NCBI GenBank assembly: GCA_039584255.1
Contig: JBDGYE010000008.1
Coordinates: forward strand, 15,076-79,075
From: JBDGYE01 sp039584255
GTDB taxonomy: Bacteria; Gemmatimonadota; Gemmatimonadetes; Palauibacterales; Palauibacteraceae
Reading direction: 5' to 3'
Length of the DNA: 64,000 nt
Part shown: positions 42,830-51,514 of the stretch, in pieces
Position numbering within the stretch: position 1 is the first letter of the stretch
How the letters are laid out: every line of letters starts with the position of its first letter
Notes under the pieces: generated by a model
Databases searched by the model: none
The model's input: only the letters and a program-made list of their open reading frames with translations
What the model was told of the DNA's origin: nothing
Translations under genes and position numbers: made by a program

Positions 42830-43555
42830 ATGACGCAATCGGCGCTGGACGTTCTTGCCGTCGGACCCCATCCAGACGACGTCGAACTTCTATGCGGCGG
42901 TACTCTGGCCCGGTGCGCCGACCAGGGACACCGGACAGGCATCCTCGACCTTACCAGGGGCGAAATGGGGACCCGGGGCTCGGTGGAGACCCGAGCCGCC
43001 GAGGCCGAGCGGGCGGCCGAGATCCTGGGCGTCGAGGCGCGTCTCAACGCGGGTCTCCCTGATGCGGGGATCTTCAACACCGACCACACCCGGGCCCGGA
43101 TCGTGGACCTGCTCAGGGAGCTGCGGCCACGTGTGGTCATTCTCCCGTACTACCGTGGCAGGCACCCCGACCATCGTATGGCGGCCGAGCTTACCCGCGA
43201 CGCCTGTTTCCTTGCAGGACTGAAGAAGTACGGTGGCCGCGCCAAGCCGCACAGGCCAGACAAGATCCTGTACGCGCTCAGTTTCCGCGAGGATCCGGTC
43301 AAGCCGACGTTCGTGGTGAACATCGAGGCACAGTTCGCCCGCAAGGTGGAGGCGATCCGGTGCTATGCCTCACAGTTCGAGGGCGTCATCCAGGCTGGTG
43401 AGGCCTTCCCGACCGGGCAGACGTTCTCCGAGCTTGTGGAGACGCAGAATCGTCACTACGGCTCGCTGATTCGGTGTGGCTTCGGTGAGCCTTTCTTCAC
43501 GGAGGAGACCGTGGAGATAGACGACATCGCGACCATGTCGGTCGGATCCCTGTGA
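42830..43555 (+). CDS. LmbE/PIG-L deacetylase, BshB1-like
   Basis: A 241-residue zinc deacetylase. The metal motif HPDD is at residues 14-17 in VGPHPDDVELLCGG, and the distal histidine lies in PYYRGRHPDHRMA. DLTRGEMGTRGSVETRAAEAERAAEILG matches BshB1, which removes acetate from GlcNAc-malate in bacillithiol synthesis. Other members act on similar sugars, so the substrate is inferred. A GAGGAG site precedes the ATG. It is followed by cysteine desulfurase and mnmA, both thiol-chemistry genes. The 98-base gap before it has no clear promoter. Confidence 0.85.
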   Translation: MTQSALDVLAVGPHPDDVELLCGGTLARCADQGHRTGILDLTRGEMGTRGSVETRAAEAERAAEILGVEARLNAGLPDAGIFNTDHTRARIVDLLRELRPRVVILPYYRGRHPDHRMAAELTRDACFLAGLKKYGGRAKPHRPDKILYALSFREDPVKPTFVVNIEAQFARKVEAIRCYASQFEGVIQAGEAFPTGQTFSELVETQNRHYGSLIRCGFGEPFFTEETVEIDDIATMSVGSL

Positions 43556-43562
43556 GGGAGCC

Positions 43563-44714
43563 TTGATCTACCTGGACCACGCTGCTACATCGCCGCTCCG
43601 CTCCGGCGTGTGGGAGGCCATGCAGGAGGCCGTAGGGGAGGCGGACTATAACCCTGCTTCGGCGCACGCCGCGGGCGTCCGGGCCTCCGAGTCGCTGGAA
43701 GAGGCCCGGCGCGAGCTGGCAAGCCTCCTGGGCGCGGACCACCGTGCAATCGTCTTCACGGCCGGCGGCACGGCTTCGGATAACCTCGCGGTGTTGGGAT
43801 TCGCCCGGGCCAACTCGGCTCGAAGCCCGCGGCTGGTGGTCAGCGCCACCGAGCACAAGGCCGTTCTGGAGGCGGCCCGGCAAGCGGTCCGTGAGGGGGC
43901 GGAGCTGCATGTCCTGGACGTGGACGGAGACGGGCGGGTCCGGGTCGCACAGCTCGAGTCCCTGCTGAAGGCGGAGCCGGCTCGGCCCACGCTGGTCTCG
44001 GTCATGTGGGCCAACAACGAGGTGGGCACGATCCAGCCAGTCGCAGAGCTCTGCCGGACGGCGCACCGGTATGGCGCAGTCTTCCACACCGATGCGGTCC
44101 AGGCTTTCGGGAAGTTACCGGTGTCGCTCGACGAAGTACGTGCGGACATGCTCACCATGACCGCGCACAAGCTGGGTGGGCCGGTGGGAATCGGACTGCT
44201 GTACCTGCGCCCCGATCTCACGGTGGAGCCACTCTCGTACGGCGGCTCGCAGGAGCGGTCGCTGTGGCCGGGCACCCAGAACCCGCTCGGTGCCCTTGGC
44301 TTTGCGGCGGCCGCCCGACTCGCCGCCGAGGGGCTCTCCACGATTCCTTCCCAGTGGCGGGATCTCCGCGACGGGCTGGCCCACAGGTTGCAGTCCGCGG
44401 TGCCGGACCTCCATATCCACGGCGACGGTGCCGACCGCCTGCCGAACCTGCTGAGTGTAGGTGTGCCGGGCTGTGATCAGGCCAGCCTGCTGGTCTCACT
44501 GGACCTGGCGGGCGTGGCTGTCTCGGGCGGATCCGCCTGCGCGAGCGGAGCCACCACGGTTTCGCACGTCCTGGAGGCGATGGACGTAAGGCCGAAGGCG
44601 TCCTATGCGGTCCTGCGCTTCAGCTTCGGTCCCGACACGAGCGCCGAGGAGGTCTATCGCGCGGGCGAGCTGACCGGTCGCGCTGTGTCCAGGATTCGGG
44701 GAGCCGGCTCGTGA
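43563..44714 (+). CDS. Cysteine desulfurase (NifS/IscS family)
   Basis: A 383-residue PLP enzyme that releases sulfur from cysteine to form a persulfide. It starts IYLDHAATSPL. The PLP lysine is Lys 203 in TAHKLGG, and the persulfide cysteine is Cys 326 in SGGSACASG. It starts at a TTG with GAGGGAG just upstream, eight bases after the deacetylase stop. The gene directly precedes mnmA and overlaps it, so its main role is probably sulfur donation to tRNA 2-thiouridine. A wider Fe-S role is possible. Confidence 0.93.
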   Translation: MIYLDHAATSPLRSGVWEAMQEAVGEADYNPASAHAAGVRASESLEEARRELASLLGADHRAIVFTAGGTASDNLAVLGFARANSARSPRLVVSATEHKAVLEAARQAVREGAELHVLDVDGDGRVRVAQLESLLKAEPARPTLVSVMWANNEVGTIQPVAELCRTAHRYGAVFHTDAVQAFGKLPVSLDEVRADMLTMTAHKLGGPVGIGLLYLRPDLTVEPLSYGGSQERSLWPGTQNPLGALGFAAAARLAAEGLSTIPSQWRDLRDGLAHRLQSAVPDLHIHGDGADRLPNLLSVGVPGCDQASLLVSLDLAGVAVSGGSACASGATTVSHVLEAMDVRPKASYAVLRFSFGPDTSAEEVYRAGELTGRAVSRIRGAGS

Positions 44715-45787
44715 GCAAGGGAACGGTGCTGGTGGCCATGTCCGGCGGCGTGGACTCCAGCGTGGCGGCAGCCCTGCTCCATGGCCGAGGCCACAGCGTC
44801 ATCGGGGCCACCATGAAGACCTTCTGCTACGAGCACGTCCGCGGTCCGGCGCGGACGTGCTGCGGGCTGGAGGGCGTCGCGGACGCCAAGTCGGTCGCCG
44901 CGCGGCTCGGCGTTCCACACATGGTCTTCGATGTCGAGCGCGAGTTCAAGACAGATGTGATCGACGACTTCGTCGCCGAGTACGCCGCAGGGCGGACACC
45001 GATTCCGTGTGTGCGCTGCAACAGCTTCACGAAGTTCGGTGATATGGTACGGCGGGCCGACGATCTGGGCTGCGACTATCTGGCCACGGGCCACTACGCC
45101 AGGGTGGCGCGTAACGGGGGTGCTCGTCTATGCAGAGCAGAGGACGATCGAAAGGATCAGACCTATTTCCTGTGGGGAATACCTCGGAGCACGTTGGATC
45201 GGCTGCTTCTTCCGGTCGGCGATCTCACCAAGCCCGAGGTCAGGCAGATCGCGCGCACTCTGGAGCTGAGCACGGCCGCGAAGCCGGAATCGTTCGAGAT
45301 CTGCTTCGTGCCGGACAACGACTACGCCGGGGTGCTGCGGCGCTACCTGGGAGATGACCACCCGGCACTGCAGCCCGGTCCCGTTGTGCTGGAGGAAGGA
45401 CGTGAGGTAGGCAGGCACATTGGATACGCGCGGTTCACGGTGGGACAGCGAAGGGGCCTTCCGGGGGGGTTCCCCGAGCCGATGTTCGTCATCGAGATCC
45501 GCCCCACCGACAGGACAGTGGTGATCGGGCCCAGAGAGTCGCTGGCGACGGCCCACCTCCAGGCGCGGCACGCGAACTGGATCGCCGAGCCGCCGGAAGT
45601 TGGTGAGCCGCTCGGAGTCCGGGTGCGGCATGGAGCGTCGATAATCGAGGCACGGGTCCTCGAGGCGAGCACGGAGGGCTTCGAGCTGGAGCTGGGTATG
45701 CCTCAGGAAGCTGTGACACCCGGCCAGAGCGCGGTACTGTACCGGGACGACGTCGTGGTGGGCGGCGGCGTGATCCGGACGGCCTGA
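44711..45787 (+). CDS. mnmA: tRNA-specific 2-thiouridylase MnmA
   Basis: MnmA places sulfur on U34 of tRNA Lys, Glu and Gln. The 358-residue protein has the PP-loop AMSGGVDSSVAAALL, the catalytic Cys 103 in PCVRCN and the second Cys 198 in SFEICFVPDNDY, plus the tRNA-binding C-terminus. It starts at a GTG overlapping the desulfurase stop (GTGA), so the sulfur donor and acceptor are coupled. It converges with dnaJ six bases away, without a visible terminator. Confidence 0.96.
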   Translation: MSKGTVLVAMSGGVDSSVAAALLHGRGHSVIGATMKTFCYEHVRGPARTCCGLEGVADAKSVAARLGVPHMVFDVEREFKTDVIDDFVAEYAAGRTPIPCVRCNSFTKFGDMVRRADDLGCDYLATGHYARVARNGGARLCRAEDDRKDQTYFLWGIPRSTLDRLLLPVGDLTKPEVRQIARTLELSTAAKPESFEICFVPDNDYAGVLRRYLGDDHPALQPGPVVLEEGREVGRHIGYARFTVGQRRGLPGGFPEPMFVIEIRPTDRTVVIGPRESLATAHLQARHANWIAEPPEVGEPLGVRVRHGASIIEARVLEASTEGFELELGMPQEAVTPGQSAVLYRDDVVVGGGVIRTA

Positions 45788-45793
45788 GGGTCG

Positions 45794-46900
45794 TCAGTGG
45801 CGGAGTCCCTCCGCAGCGGCCAGCCGTTCCATCGCCTCGCGGCCCTCCTCGGAGAGCTCGTCGGGCACGCTGATCACGATCCGAACGAGCTGATCTCCTG
45901 TCTTTTCGGCTTTCTCGACCCCCTGACCTTTGATGCGAAACATCGTTTCGCTCTGGGTACCGGCTGGGATCCGTAGAACGATTTTCCTGTTGTCTGCCGT
46001 CCGCACTCGGATGCGCGAGCCGAGCATGGCCTGAGCGAGGTTGATCGGCACCTCGCAGATAAGGTCCAGGCCGTCTCGCGTGAAGAAAGGATCCTCCTTC
46101 ACTTTGAAGCTGACGATGAGGTCTCCGGGACGGCCTCCTCCGGGCCCTCGCTCTCCCTGGCCCGACACCCGTAACCTGGAGCCGTCGTCCACTCCCGTCG
46201 GCACTGTGACGCTGATCCTACGGCGTGTCGCCACCTCCCCTCGGCCCCCACAGGCACTGCATAGCTCCTGGGGGATCTGTCCCCTGCCCAAGCAAGCCGG
46301 ACAGGGCCGCGGCACGGAGAACGTGCCCTGACCGAAGGTGACGGTGCCACGGCCGTTGCACTCCTGACAGGTTTCTTTCCTCGTTCCGGGAGCGGCTCCG
46401 CTGCCGTCGCAAGTCGCGCACTCTTCGGCAATTGGGACGTTGATGGTCACCTTACCGCCGCGGACCGCGGTACGGAACGGAATCTCCACGAGATACTCCA
46501 CGTCCCGGCCCCGAACCGGCCCGCGTTGTCTATCGGCCGTCCGCTTCCCGAAGTCGAATATCGAGCTGAAGATGTCACCCAGGCCGCCGAGATCCTCGAA
46601 GCGAAAACCGCGACCGGCCCCGGGCGCCCCCTGGGTCGTTCCCGGTGCCCCGAAGCCTCCGAGTCCACCCAACCCGCCAAGCCGACGCAGCTGGTCGTAC
46701 TTCTTCCGGCTATCGGGATCCGAGAGCACGTTGTAAGCTTCTGAGATCTCCTTGAATCGCTCCCCGACCTCCGGGTTGTCCGGGTTGGCGTCGGGGTGGT
46801 ACTGCTTCGCCAGGCTCCGGTACGCCTTCTTGATCTCGGCGGCCGAGGCGCTCTGGGTCACGCCCAGCACCCCGTAGTAGTCCTTCGTGCGCGTCGCCAT
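45794..46900 (-). CDS. dnaJ: Chaperone DnaJ
   Basis: Co-chaperone that stimulates DnaK. The 368-residue protein has a J domain (6-70, with HPD in AKQYHPDANPD), a Gly/Phe-rich linker, and four CxxCxGxG zinc repeats (CATCDGSG, CQECNGRG, CPACLGRG, CSACGGRG). Two substrate domains follow. The start overlaps the grpE stop (TGATG). dnaK is not in the window. No heat-shock operator (CIRCE) was seen upstream of this grpE-dnaJ pair. Confidence 0.97.
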   Translation of the reverse strand: MATRTKDYYGVLGVTQSASAAEIKKAYRSLAKQYHPDANPDNPEVGERFKEISEAYNVLSDPDSRKKYDQLRRLGGLGGLGGFGAPGTTQGAPGAGRGFRFEDLGGLGDIFSSIFDFGKRTADRQRGPVRGRDVEYLVEIPFRTAVRGGKVTINVPIAEECATCDGSGAAPGTRKETCQECNGRGTVTFGQGTFSVPRPCPACLGRGQIPQELCSACGGRGEVATRRRISVTVPTGVDDGSRLRVSGQGERGPGGGRPGDLIVSFKVKEDPFFTRDGLDLICEVPINLAQAMLGSRIRVRTADNRKIVLRIPAGTQSETMFRIKGQGVEKAEKTGDQLVRIVISVPDELSEEGREAMERLAAAEGLRH

Positions 46901-47571
46901 CAGTCGTCCCCGGAACGACTCACGTCTTCGGCCGCATCCAACTCGGCGGCCTCTGTGTCCTCGGCGTCCGGCGTCGGCGGCTCATAGCGTCGCACTTCCA
47001 CCTGCGCTGGCCGGACCAGACGATCACGGAACAAGTATCCGTCGACGAAGACCCGCGAAACAGTCTCATCCATCTCGGGGTCACTCGCCTCGGTGATCAG
47101 CAGGGCTTGGTGAACCTCGGGATCGAAGCGCGCGTCCTGCGCCTCCACCCTGGTCAGGCCGGCATCCTCTAGCTCCTTGGTGAGGTTGCGCAGGATGAGC
47201 TCCATACCCTTCTCCAGCGCCTCCACACTCGTGGAGTCGCTCGGGGTGGCCGCGACCCGCGCTAGATCGTCCAGCGTCGGCAGCAGGCGCCGTGCCAGAT
47301 CGGCCTGGGCTGTAGCGGTCATCGACGCCTGCTCCTTGCGGGTGCGTTTCCGGAAATTCTCGAACTCCGCCGCCAGCCGAAGGTGTCTGTCCTGCAGCTC
47401 ATCCAGCTCGGCCAGAGCAGCCTGGAGCTCCTCGGCCTGCGGTGCTTGCGTTTCGTCCAGGGCTTCGTCCGATGGCTCCGGAACCTCGTCCGGGTCTTCG
47501 ACCACCGGCTCGCTCATCAGCGGGTTCGCGTTCTCTTCCGGATTCAACGAATCCTTACGCTTCCGAGCCAA
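46900..47571 (-). CDS. grpE: Nucleotide exchange factor GrpE
   Basis: GrpE exchanges ADP on DnaK. The N-terminal part is acidic and disordered. A long coiled coil (about residues 45-110) contains FENFRKRTRKEQ and LLPTLDDLARV, followed by the beta domain with FDPEVHQALLITEASD and GYLFRDRLVRPAQVEV, the family signature. The start is a TTG at 47571 with a strong AGGAGG site five bases upstream (223 residues). An ATG at 47517 is a weaker alternative. It is coupled to dnaJ. Confidence 0.94.
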   Translation of the reverse strand: MARKRKDSLNPEENANPLMSEPVVEDPDEVPEPSDEALDETQAPQAEELQAALAELDELQDRHLRLAAEFENFRKRTRKEQASMTATAQADLARRLLPTLDDLARVAATPSDSTSVEALEKGMELILRNLTKELEDAGLTRVEAQDARFDPEVHQALLITEASDPEMDETVSRVFVDGYLFRDRLVRPAQVEVRRYEPPTPDAEDTEAAELDAAEDVSRSGDD

Positions 47572-47621
47572 ACGCTCCTCCTGTATCTCGTGCGTGTCGT
47601 CTCGTCCGACCGCTACTCCGA

Positions 47622-48482
47622 CTATGCGGTGGCGGTTGCCTCGGCTTCGGCGACCCGTGCCTCCAGCCACTCCGAAACGTCTCCCAGCGCCGACCTCGCC
47701 AGCGGATCGCGGTAGAGGTCGTGGAATGCGTCGGGATACTCTCGCACCTGGGCGGCCACGCCCATACGCTGGGCCACCCTCCGGCTCGCATCGGTGTTCA
47801 CGACTCGGTCATCGCCGGCAAGCTGAAAAAGCACGGGCAGCCTGACCTGCGCGGCCCGCTCCGTCAACTGCTCACCGTTCCGCAGCATCTCGGCCCACAG
47901 ACGGGCACTGATCCGTCTGTGCACGAGCGGATCCGACCGGTAGCGGTCCTGCTCCGCCTGGTCGCGGAACATATCTTCCTCCCGAAGCCCGTTGTCCAGG
48001 GTCAGGGCCGGCAGCAGCGCGTTCGCTGCCCTGGCGAGTCCCGACTTCCAACCGGGGATCCGCATCGCCACCTGCACGAACGGCGCCATGAGGACCGCCC
48101 CTGTGAGCCCCGGGAAGCTGAACTCCTGAATGTACCGTCCGGCGATCAGGCCGCCCAGCGAGTGCCCCAGGACAAACGTCGGGCCCGATCCTCGTCCCTG
48201 CGAAGCCCGACGGCGGAACCGGTCGACATCCTGGAGCAGGTGATCGAACGAGCGAACATGTCCCCTCCGACCCCGGGACTTCCCATGCCCGCGGTGGTCA
48301 AGCGCGTAGAAGTCGAAGCTAGCGGCCCTCGCCACAGCCGCCACGGCTCCGTAGCGTCCGGAGTGCTCTCCCAGGCCGTGCAGGACGAGCAAACGTCCAC
48401 GGGCGTTGTCCACCTCGCGGGCGCGATAGAACAGCCGGGCGCCGCCGATGCCGTCCAGGTATCCGTGAGTATCCTCAGGCAT
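47622..48482 (-). CDS. Alpha/beta hydrolase, monoacylglycerol-lipase type
   Basis: A 286-residue serine hydrolase. The nucleophile is Ser 108 in VLGHSLGG, the acid is in GDDRVV, and the catalytic His is in DAFHDLYRDP. LVLHGLGEHSGRY and YALDHRGHGKS(R) match the lysophospholipase/monoglyceride lipase group. No signal peptide is present, so it probably acts in the cytosol on lysolipids or monoglycerides. It overlaps pncC by eight bases and belongs to the pgsA cluster, which fits a lipid role. Confidence 0.87.
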   Translation of the reverse strand: MPEDTHGYLDGIGGARLFYRAREVDNARGRLLVLHGLGEHSGRYGAVAAVARAASFDFYALDHRGHGKSRGRRGHVRSFDHLLQDVDRFRRRASQGRGSGPTFVLGHSLGGLIAGRYIQEFSFPGLTGAVLMAPFVQVAMRIPGWKSGLARAANALLPALTLDNGLREEDMFRDQAEQDRYRSDPLVHRRISARLWAEMLRNGEQLTERAAQVRLPVLFQLAGDDRVVNTDASRRVAQRMGVAAQVREYPDAFHDLYRDPLARSALGDVSEWLEARVAEAEATATA

Positions 48483-48984
48483 TCGCCCTCTGCAGGTGGC
48501 GCCGAAACAGTCCGAGCACCGCCGTGACCGCCTCGCGACGGACCCGGGCCCGATTTCCCGTGAAGCGGTGAAGCTCGGTTCCCGACGTCGGCCCGTCGAC
48601 TGCGATCCAGACGGTTCCCACCGGCTTCTCCGGACTCCCTCCGGTCGGGCCGGCTACTCCCGTCACGCCGAGGCCCCAATCGGTGCCGGCTACCCTGCGG
48701 ATTCCCGCTGCCATCCGTGCTGCGACTTCCTCGGACACCGCACCGCAGCGGCGGATCAGATTCTCGTCTATCCCGAGGAGCTGCTGCTTGGCGTGGTCGG
48801 CGTACGCGATGGCGCCGCCCCAGAACCGCGAGGAGGCGCCCGGAACTGTTGTCAGCTCCATCCCGAGCCAGCCGCCGGTGCAGCTCTCCGCCACCGACAC
48901 GGTCTCGCCCGCGGCATCCAGGAGCTCCATCACGACGTGGGGCAGCGGGGTAGAGCTCCGGGGCTCTTCTCCCGTCGCGGTCAT
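48475..48984 (-). CDS. pncC: Nicotinamide-nucleotide amidase / CinA C-terminal family protein
   Basis: A 169-residue stand-alone CinA C-terminal domain. VSVAESCTGGWLGMELTTVPGASSRFWGG contains the catalytic serine, and the GVAGPTGGSPEKPVGTVWIA block is family-typical. PncC converts NMN to nicotinate mononucleotide in pyridine nucleotide recycling. The ATG at 48984 overlaps the pgsA stop as ATGA. Frame open upstream is inside pgsA and not family-like. Full CinA would have an extra N-terminal domain, absent here. Confidence 0.93.
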   Translation of the reverse strand: MTATGEEPRSSTPLPHVVMELLDAAGETVSVAESCTGGWLGMELTTVPGASSRFWGGAIAYADHAKQQLLGIDENLIRRCGAVSEEVAARMAAGIRRVAGTDWGLGVTGVAGPTGGSPEKPVGTVWIAVDGPTSGTELHRFTGNRARVRREAVTAVLGLFRRHLQRANA

Positions 48985-49622
48985 GCCTCGTCCGCCCAGA
49001 GCAGCCGCCGGAAGGCGACCAGGTACACAACCAGAGAGACCACCGTGAGCGTCAGGGCCACTATGAGGCTCACGGCAGTGAACCAGCCGTGCAGGTCGTT
49101 CCAGAATCGATTGAACCCGCCGGACCAGCCGCGCTCCGCGGCAGCCGTGCGGTATGCGAGCCACAGGATCATGGATCCGATGAACACATTTTGAGCCAGA
49201 GCCTTCCTCTTTCCCGCCACCCGGGCCGGAACCACCGCCCCTCTGCGCGCCGCCTGGGTTCTGAGGGCCGTGATCAGGAGCTCGCGGCCGAAAAAGACGA
49301 TCAGGACCCAGAGCGCGATCCGGTTGAACACCGGGAGCCCGGCCAGCTCCGGGTGCCGGAGCGTCAGGACGTAGAACGGAATAAGCGTCGCCACGAGCAA
49401 GAGCTTGTCGGCGATGGGATCGACCAGCTTCCCGAAGTCCGTGACCTCGCCCCGGCGCCTCGCCAGCATCCCGTCCAACACGTCCGACAGGGCGGCGACC
49501 AGGAATACGACGAACCCCAGCGCGCGCAGGGATGAGCTGGGCTGGAACAGGAGTATCAGAACGACGGGCGCCAGCAGGACCCGGAGCGTCGTGATCGCGT
49601 TGGGGAGGTTAACGCTCAGCAT
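48981..49622 (-). CDS. pgsA: CDP-diacylglycerol-glycerol-3-phosphate 3-phosphatidyltransferase
   Basis: PgsA makes phosphatidylglycerol phosphate, the first committed step to phosphatidylglycerol. The 213-residue membrane protein has the CDP-alcohol phosphotransferase signature (D-x2-DG-x2-AR-x8-G-x3-D-x3-D) in SDVLDGMLARRR...FGKLVDPIADK, and about five to six helices. It starts at an ATG. It is coupled to pncC downstream and lies 12 bases after mglA. Confidence 0.95.
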   Translation of the reverse strand: MLSVNLPNAITTLRVLLAPVVLILLFQPSSSLRALGFVVFLVAALSDVLDGMLARRRGEVTDFGKLVDPIADKLLLVATLIPFYVLTLRHPELAGLPVFNRIALWVLIVFFGRELLITALRTQAARRGAVVPARVAGKRKALAQNVFIGSMILWLAYRTAAAERGWSGGFNRFWNDLHGWFTAVSLIVALTLTVVSLVVYLVAFRRLLWADEA

Positions 49623-49634
49623 CGGCCCCGCGGA

Positions 49635-50213
49635 TCAGCCAAGAGCCGTGATGACCTGCTTCGAGATCGCCGTAAGCGTCTCGAGTACCCCGCGCCCGTT
49701 GATCGCCACGGCCTCGTAGGCCGGCAGGCCACCCGGGTTGAGGGCAGCCTCCAACTCGTTAACCGAAAGCGCTCCCGCAAGATCGCGCTTGTTGTACTGC
49801 ACCACGCAAGGAAGGGCTGAGATATCGACTCCGATTGCCGCCAGGTTCTGTTCCAGGTTGTGGAGCGATTCAGCGTTGGCGTCGAGTCGGTCCGCGCTGC
49901 TGTCCGCCACGAAGATGATGCCGTCCACACCGCGCAGCACCACCAGACGGGTATCGTTGGAGCGGACCTGACCCGGTACCGTGAAGAGGTGGAATCGGGT
50001 GCGGTACTCCCCCACCATACCCATGTCCACGGCCACGAAGTCGAAGAACAGGGTCTTGTCGCCGTCGGTGGTGGGGGCGATGAGCTCGCTTCGGGTCGCC
50101 GGATCCAGGCGGCCGTGCACGTACCTCAGATTGGTCGTCTTCCCGCTCGCCGCAGGGCCGTAGTAAACGACCTTGCAGTCGATCTCGCGGGCGTTGGGTT
50201 TCGTGGTGGGCAT
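49635..50213 (-). CDS. mglA: MglA-type Ras-like small GTPase
   Basis: A 192-residue GTPase with P-loop GPAASGKTT (19-27), TTDGDKTLFFDF for the switch I region, the switch II DxxG position read as TVPGQVR, and NKRDL for guanine binding. In myxobacteria MglA sets polarity for gliding and pili. Many other diderm bacteria have similar proteins of unknown role. No roadblock-type MglB partner is visible. The next upstream gene encodes a 114-residue membrane protein. An AGGTAGGA site precedes the ATG. Confidence 0.92.
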   Translation of the reverse strand: MPTTKPNAREIDCKVVYYGPAASGKTTNLRYVHGRLDPATRSELIAPTTDGDKTLFFDFVAVDMGMVGEYRTRFHLFTVPGQVRSNDTRLVVLRGVDGIIFVADSSADRLDANAESLHNLEQNLAAIGVDISALPCVVQYNKRDLAGALSVNELEAALNPGGLPAYEAVAINGRGVLETLTAISKQVITALG

Positions 50214-50219
50214 TCCTAC

Positions 50220-50564
50220 CTACGCGCCCTCGACGCTTTCCGCGGCCGCCAGTTCCTTCTCCATGTGGGCGAGTACGGCCGAAGCGCGCTTCTGGAGCAT
50301 CGGCCGCTCCTCCCAGGCCAGGTAGTCCCTGAGCAGCAGGACATTGTCCACCGCCGGACGCGACCGCAGATATCCCAGGGCCGCCAGACGCCGGAGCGGA
50401 TGCGGGCTGAACAGATCCTTCTGATGGCGCGTCATCTGGTCGCGGGCAACGAGCACGCCCAGTCCTCCGAGCGCGGCGACGCCCACAAGTCCGGCCAGGG
50501 CGTATCCGACCACGCGCCACCCGATCCTCAAGTCCTCGCGCACTATGATCACTTTTTCCGCCAT
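50220..50564 (-). CDS. Small membrane-anchored protein upstream of mglA
   Basis: A 114-residue protein with one membrane segment (about residues 19-40, VVGYALAGLVGVAALGGLGVLV) after a charged start, and a helical cytoplasmic or periplasmic domain (PHPLRRLAALGYLRSRP). That domain recalls armadillo/HEAT-like helices. I do not recognise a family. It lies seven bases before mglA and directly after recR, in the same operon. A link to MglA is only suggested by position. Confidence 0.68.
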   Translation of the reverse strand: MAEKVIIVREDLRIGWRVVGYALAGLVGVAALGGLGVLVARDQMTRHQKDLFSPHPLRRLAALGYLRSRPAVDNVLLLRDYLAWEERPMLQKRASAVLAHMEKELAAAESVEGA

Positions 50565-51152
50565 TCACATCTCCCGCCGCCCCGTAAAGGCTTCGGCTAT
50601 GGTGACTCCGTCTGCATACTCCAAATCGCCACCTACCGGCAGACCGCGTGCCAGACGCGTTACCTTCAAGCCATCCAGGCCCGCCACGAGCCGGTAAAGA
50701 TAGGTAGCGGTCGCCTCGCCCTCGACGCTCGGGTTGGTGGCGATGATGAGCTCGTCCACTCCGTCCTCGAGCCTGCGCACGAGTGAAGCGACATTGAGCT
50801 CGTCCGGGCCGACCCCGTCCAGCGGTGACAGGCGTCCACCGAGCACATGGTACAGGCCCCGGTACTGGCCTGACTTCTCAATGGCGGCGATGTCCGAGGC
50901 CTCTTCTACGACGCAGAGCTGCCGAGGATCGCGCCTCGGATTGATGCAGAACTCGCAGGGATCCTCGCTGCTGAGGTTCCCGCACTGCCGGCACGGTCTC
51001 ACCTCGTCCACGACCTTTTCGATGGCTCGGGCGAGCCGCCGCGCCTCATCCTGCCGTGACTTGAGCAGGTGATACGTGAGGCGCTGCGCTGTCTTGCGCC
51101 CGATTCCCGGCAGCCTGCCGAACTCCGCGACCAGCGTCTCGATAGCCGACAC
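50565..51152 (-). CDS. recR: Recombination mediator protein RecR
   Basis: RecR helps RecO and RecF load RecA at gaps. From the GTG at 51152 the protein has 195 residues. It contains the N-terminal helix-hairpin-helix (LPGIGRKTAQRLTYHLL), a four-cysteine zinc finger (CRQCGNLSSEDPCEFC), and the Toprim domain with LCVVEEASDIAAIE and IIATNPSVEGEATATYL. The C-terminal Walker B-like part follows. A TTG at 51176 overlapping ybaB is an alternative. dnaX-ybaB-recR is conserved in many bacteria. Confidence 0.95.
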   Translation of the reverse strand: MSAIETLVAEFGRLPGIGRKTAQRLTYHLLKSRQDEARRLARAIEKVVDEVRPCRQCGNLSSEDPCEFCINPRRDPRQLCVVEEASDIAAIEKSGQYRGLYHVLGGRLSPLDGVGPDELNVASLVRRLEDGVDELIIATNPSVEGEATATYLYRLVAGLDGLKVTRLARGLPVGGDLEYADGVTIAEAFTGRREM

Positions 51153-51172
51153 GTTCGATCCGCCGCCCGTGA

Positions 51173-51508
51173 TCAACCGCCGAGAAGGGAGCCGAGGTCG
51201 GGAAGAGGCATCCCACCCGTTGCCTGGCGCATCTCCGCCTCCAGCTTCTCGCGGGCTCTGGTCTGGGCCTGGGAGATGGCGGCCAGGATGAGATCCTCCA
51301 GCATCTCCACGTCCGACGGATCCACGGCCGTCGGATCGATCCGGAGGCTGCGGACGATTCCCTTCCCGTTCGTCGTTGCCTCCACCAGGCCGCCCCCGGC
51401 CGCTGCCGTGTACTCCTCCTCCTCGAGGCGCTTCTGCAGTTCGGCCAGGCGGCTCTGCATCTGCTGTCCCAGCTGGAAGAGCTGCTGGAGCTGGTCTAGG
51501 TTCTCCAC
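51173..51508 (-). CDS. YbaB/EbfC nucleoid-associated protein
   Basis: A 111-residue DNA-binding protein with two long helices (about 1-33 and 71-95) around a beta sheet (AGGGLVEATTNGKGIVRSLRIDP), the EbfC fold. The C-terminus TGGMPLPDLGSLLG is also typical. It sits between dnaX and recR, where it is found in most bacteria, and probably organises DNA. Its ATG follows the dnaX stop region closely. Confidence 0.94.
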   Translation of the reverse strand: MENLDQLQQLFQLGQQMQSRLAELQKRLEEEEYTAAAGGGLVEATTNGKGIVRSLRIDPTAVDPSDVEMLEDLILAAISQAQTRAREKLEAEMRQATGGMPLPDLGSLLGG

Positions 51509-51514
51509 CCCGTA

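Noticed and set aside
46900..47621. CIRCE-type heat-shock operator before grpE-dnaJ
   Set aside because: The TTAGCACTC / GAGTGCTAA inverted repeat is absent upstream of grpE.
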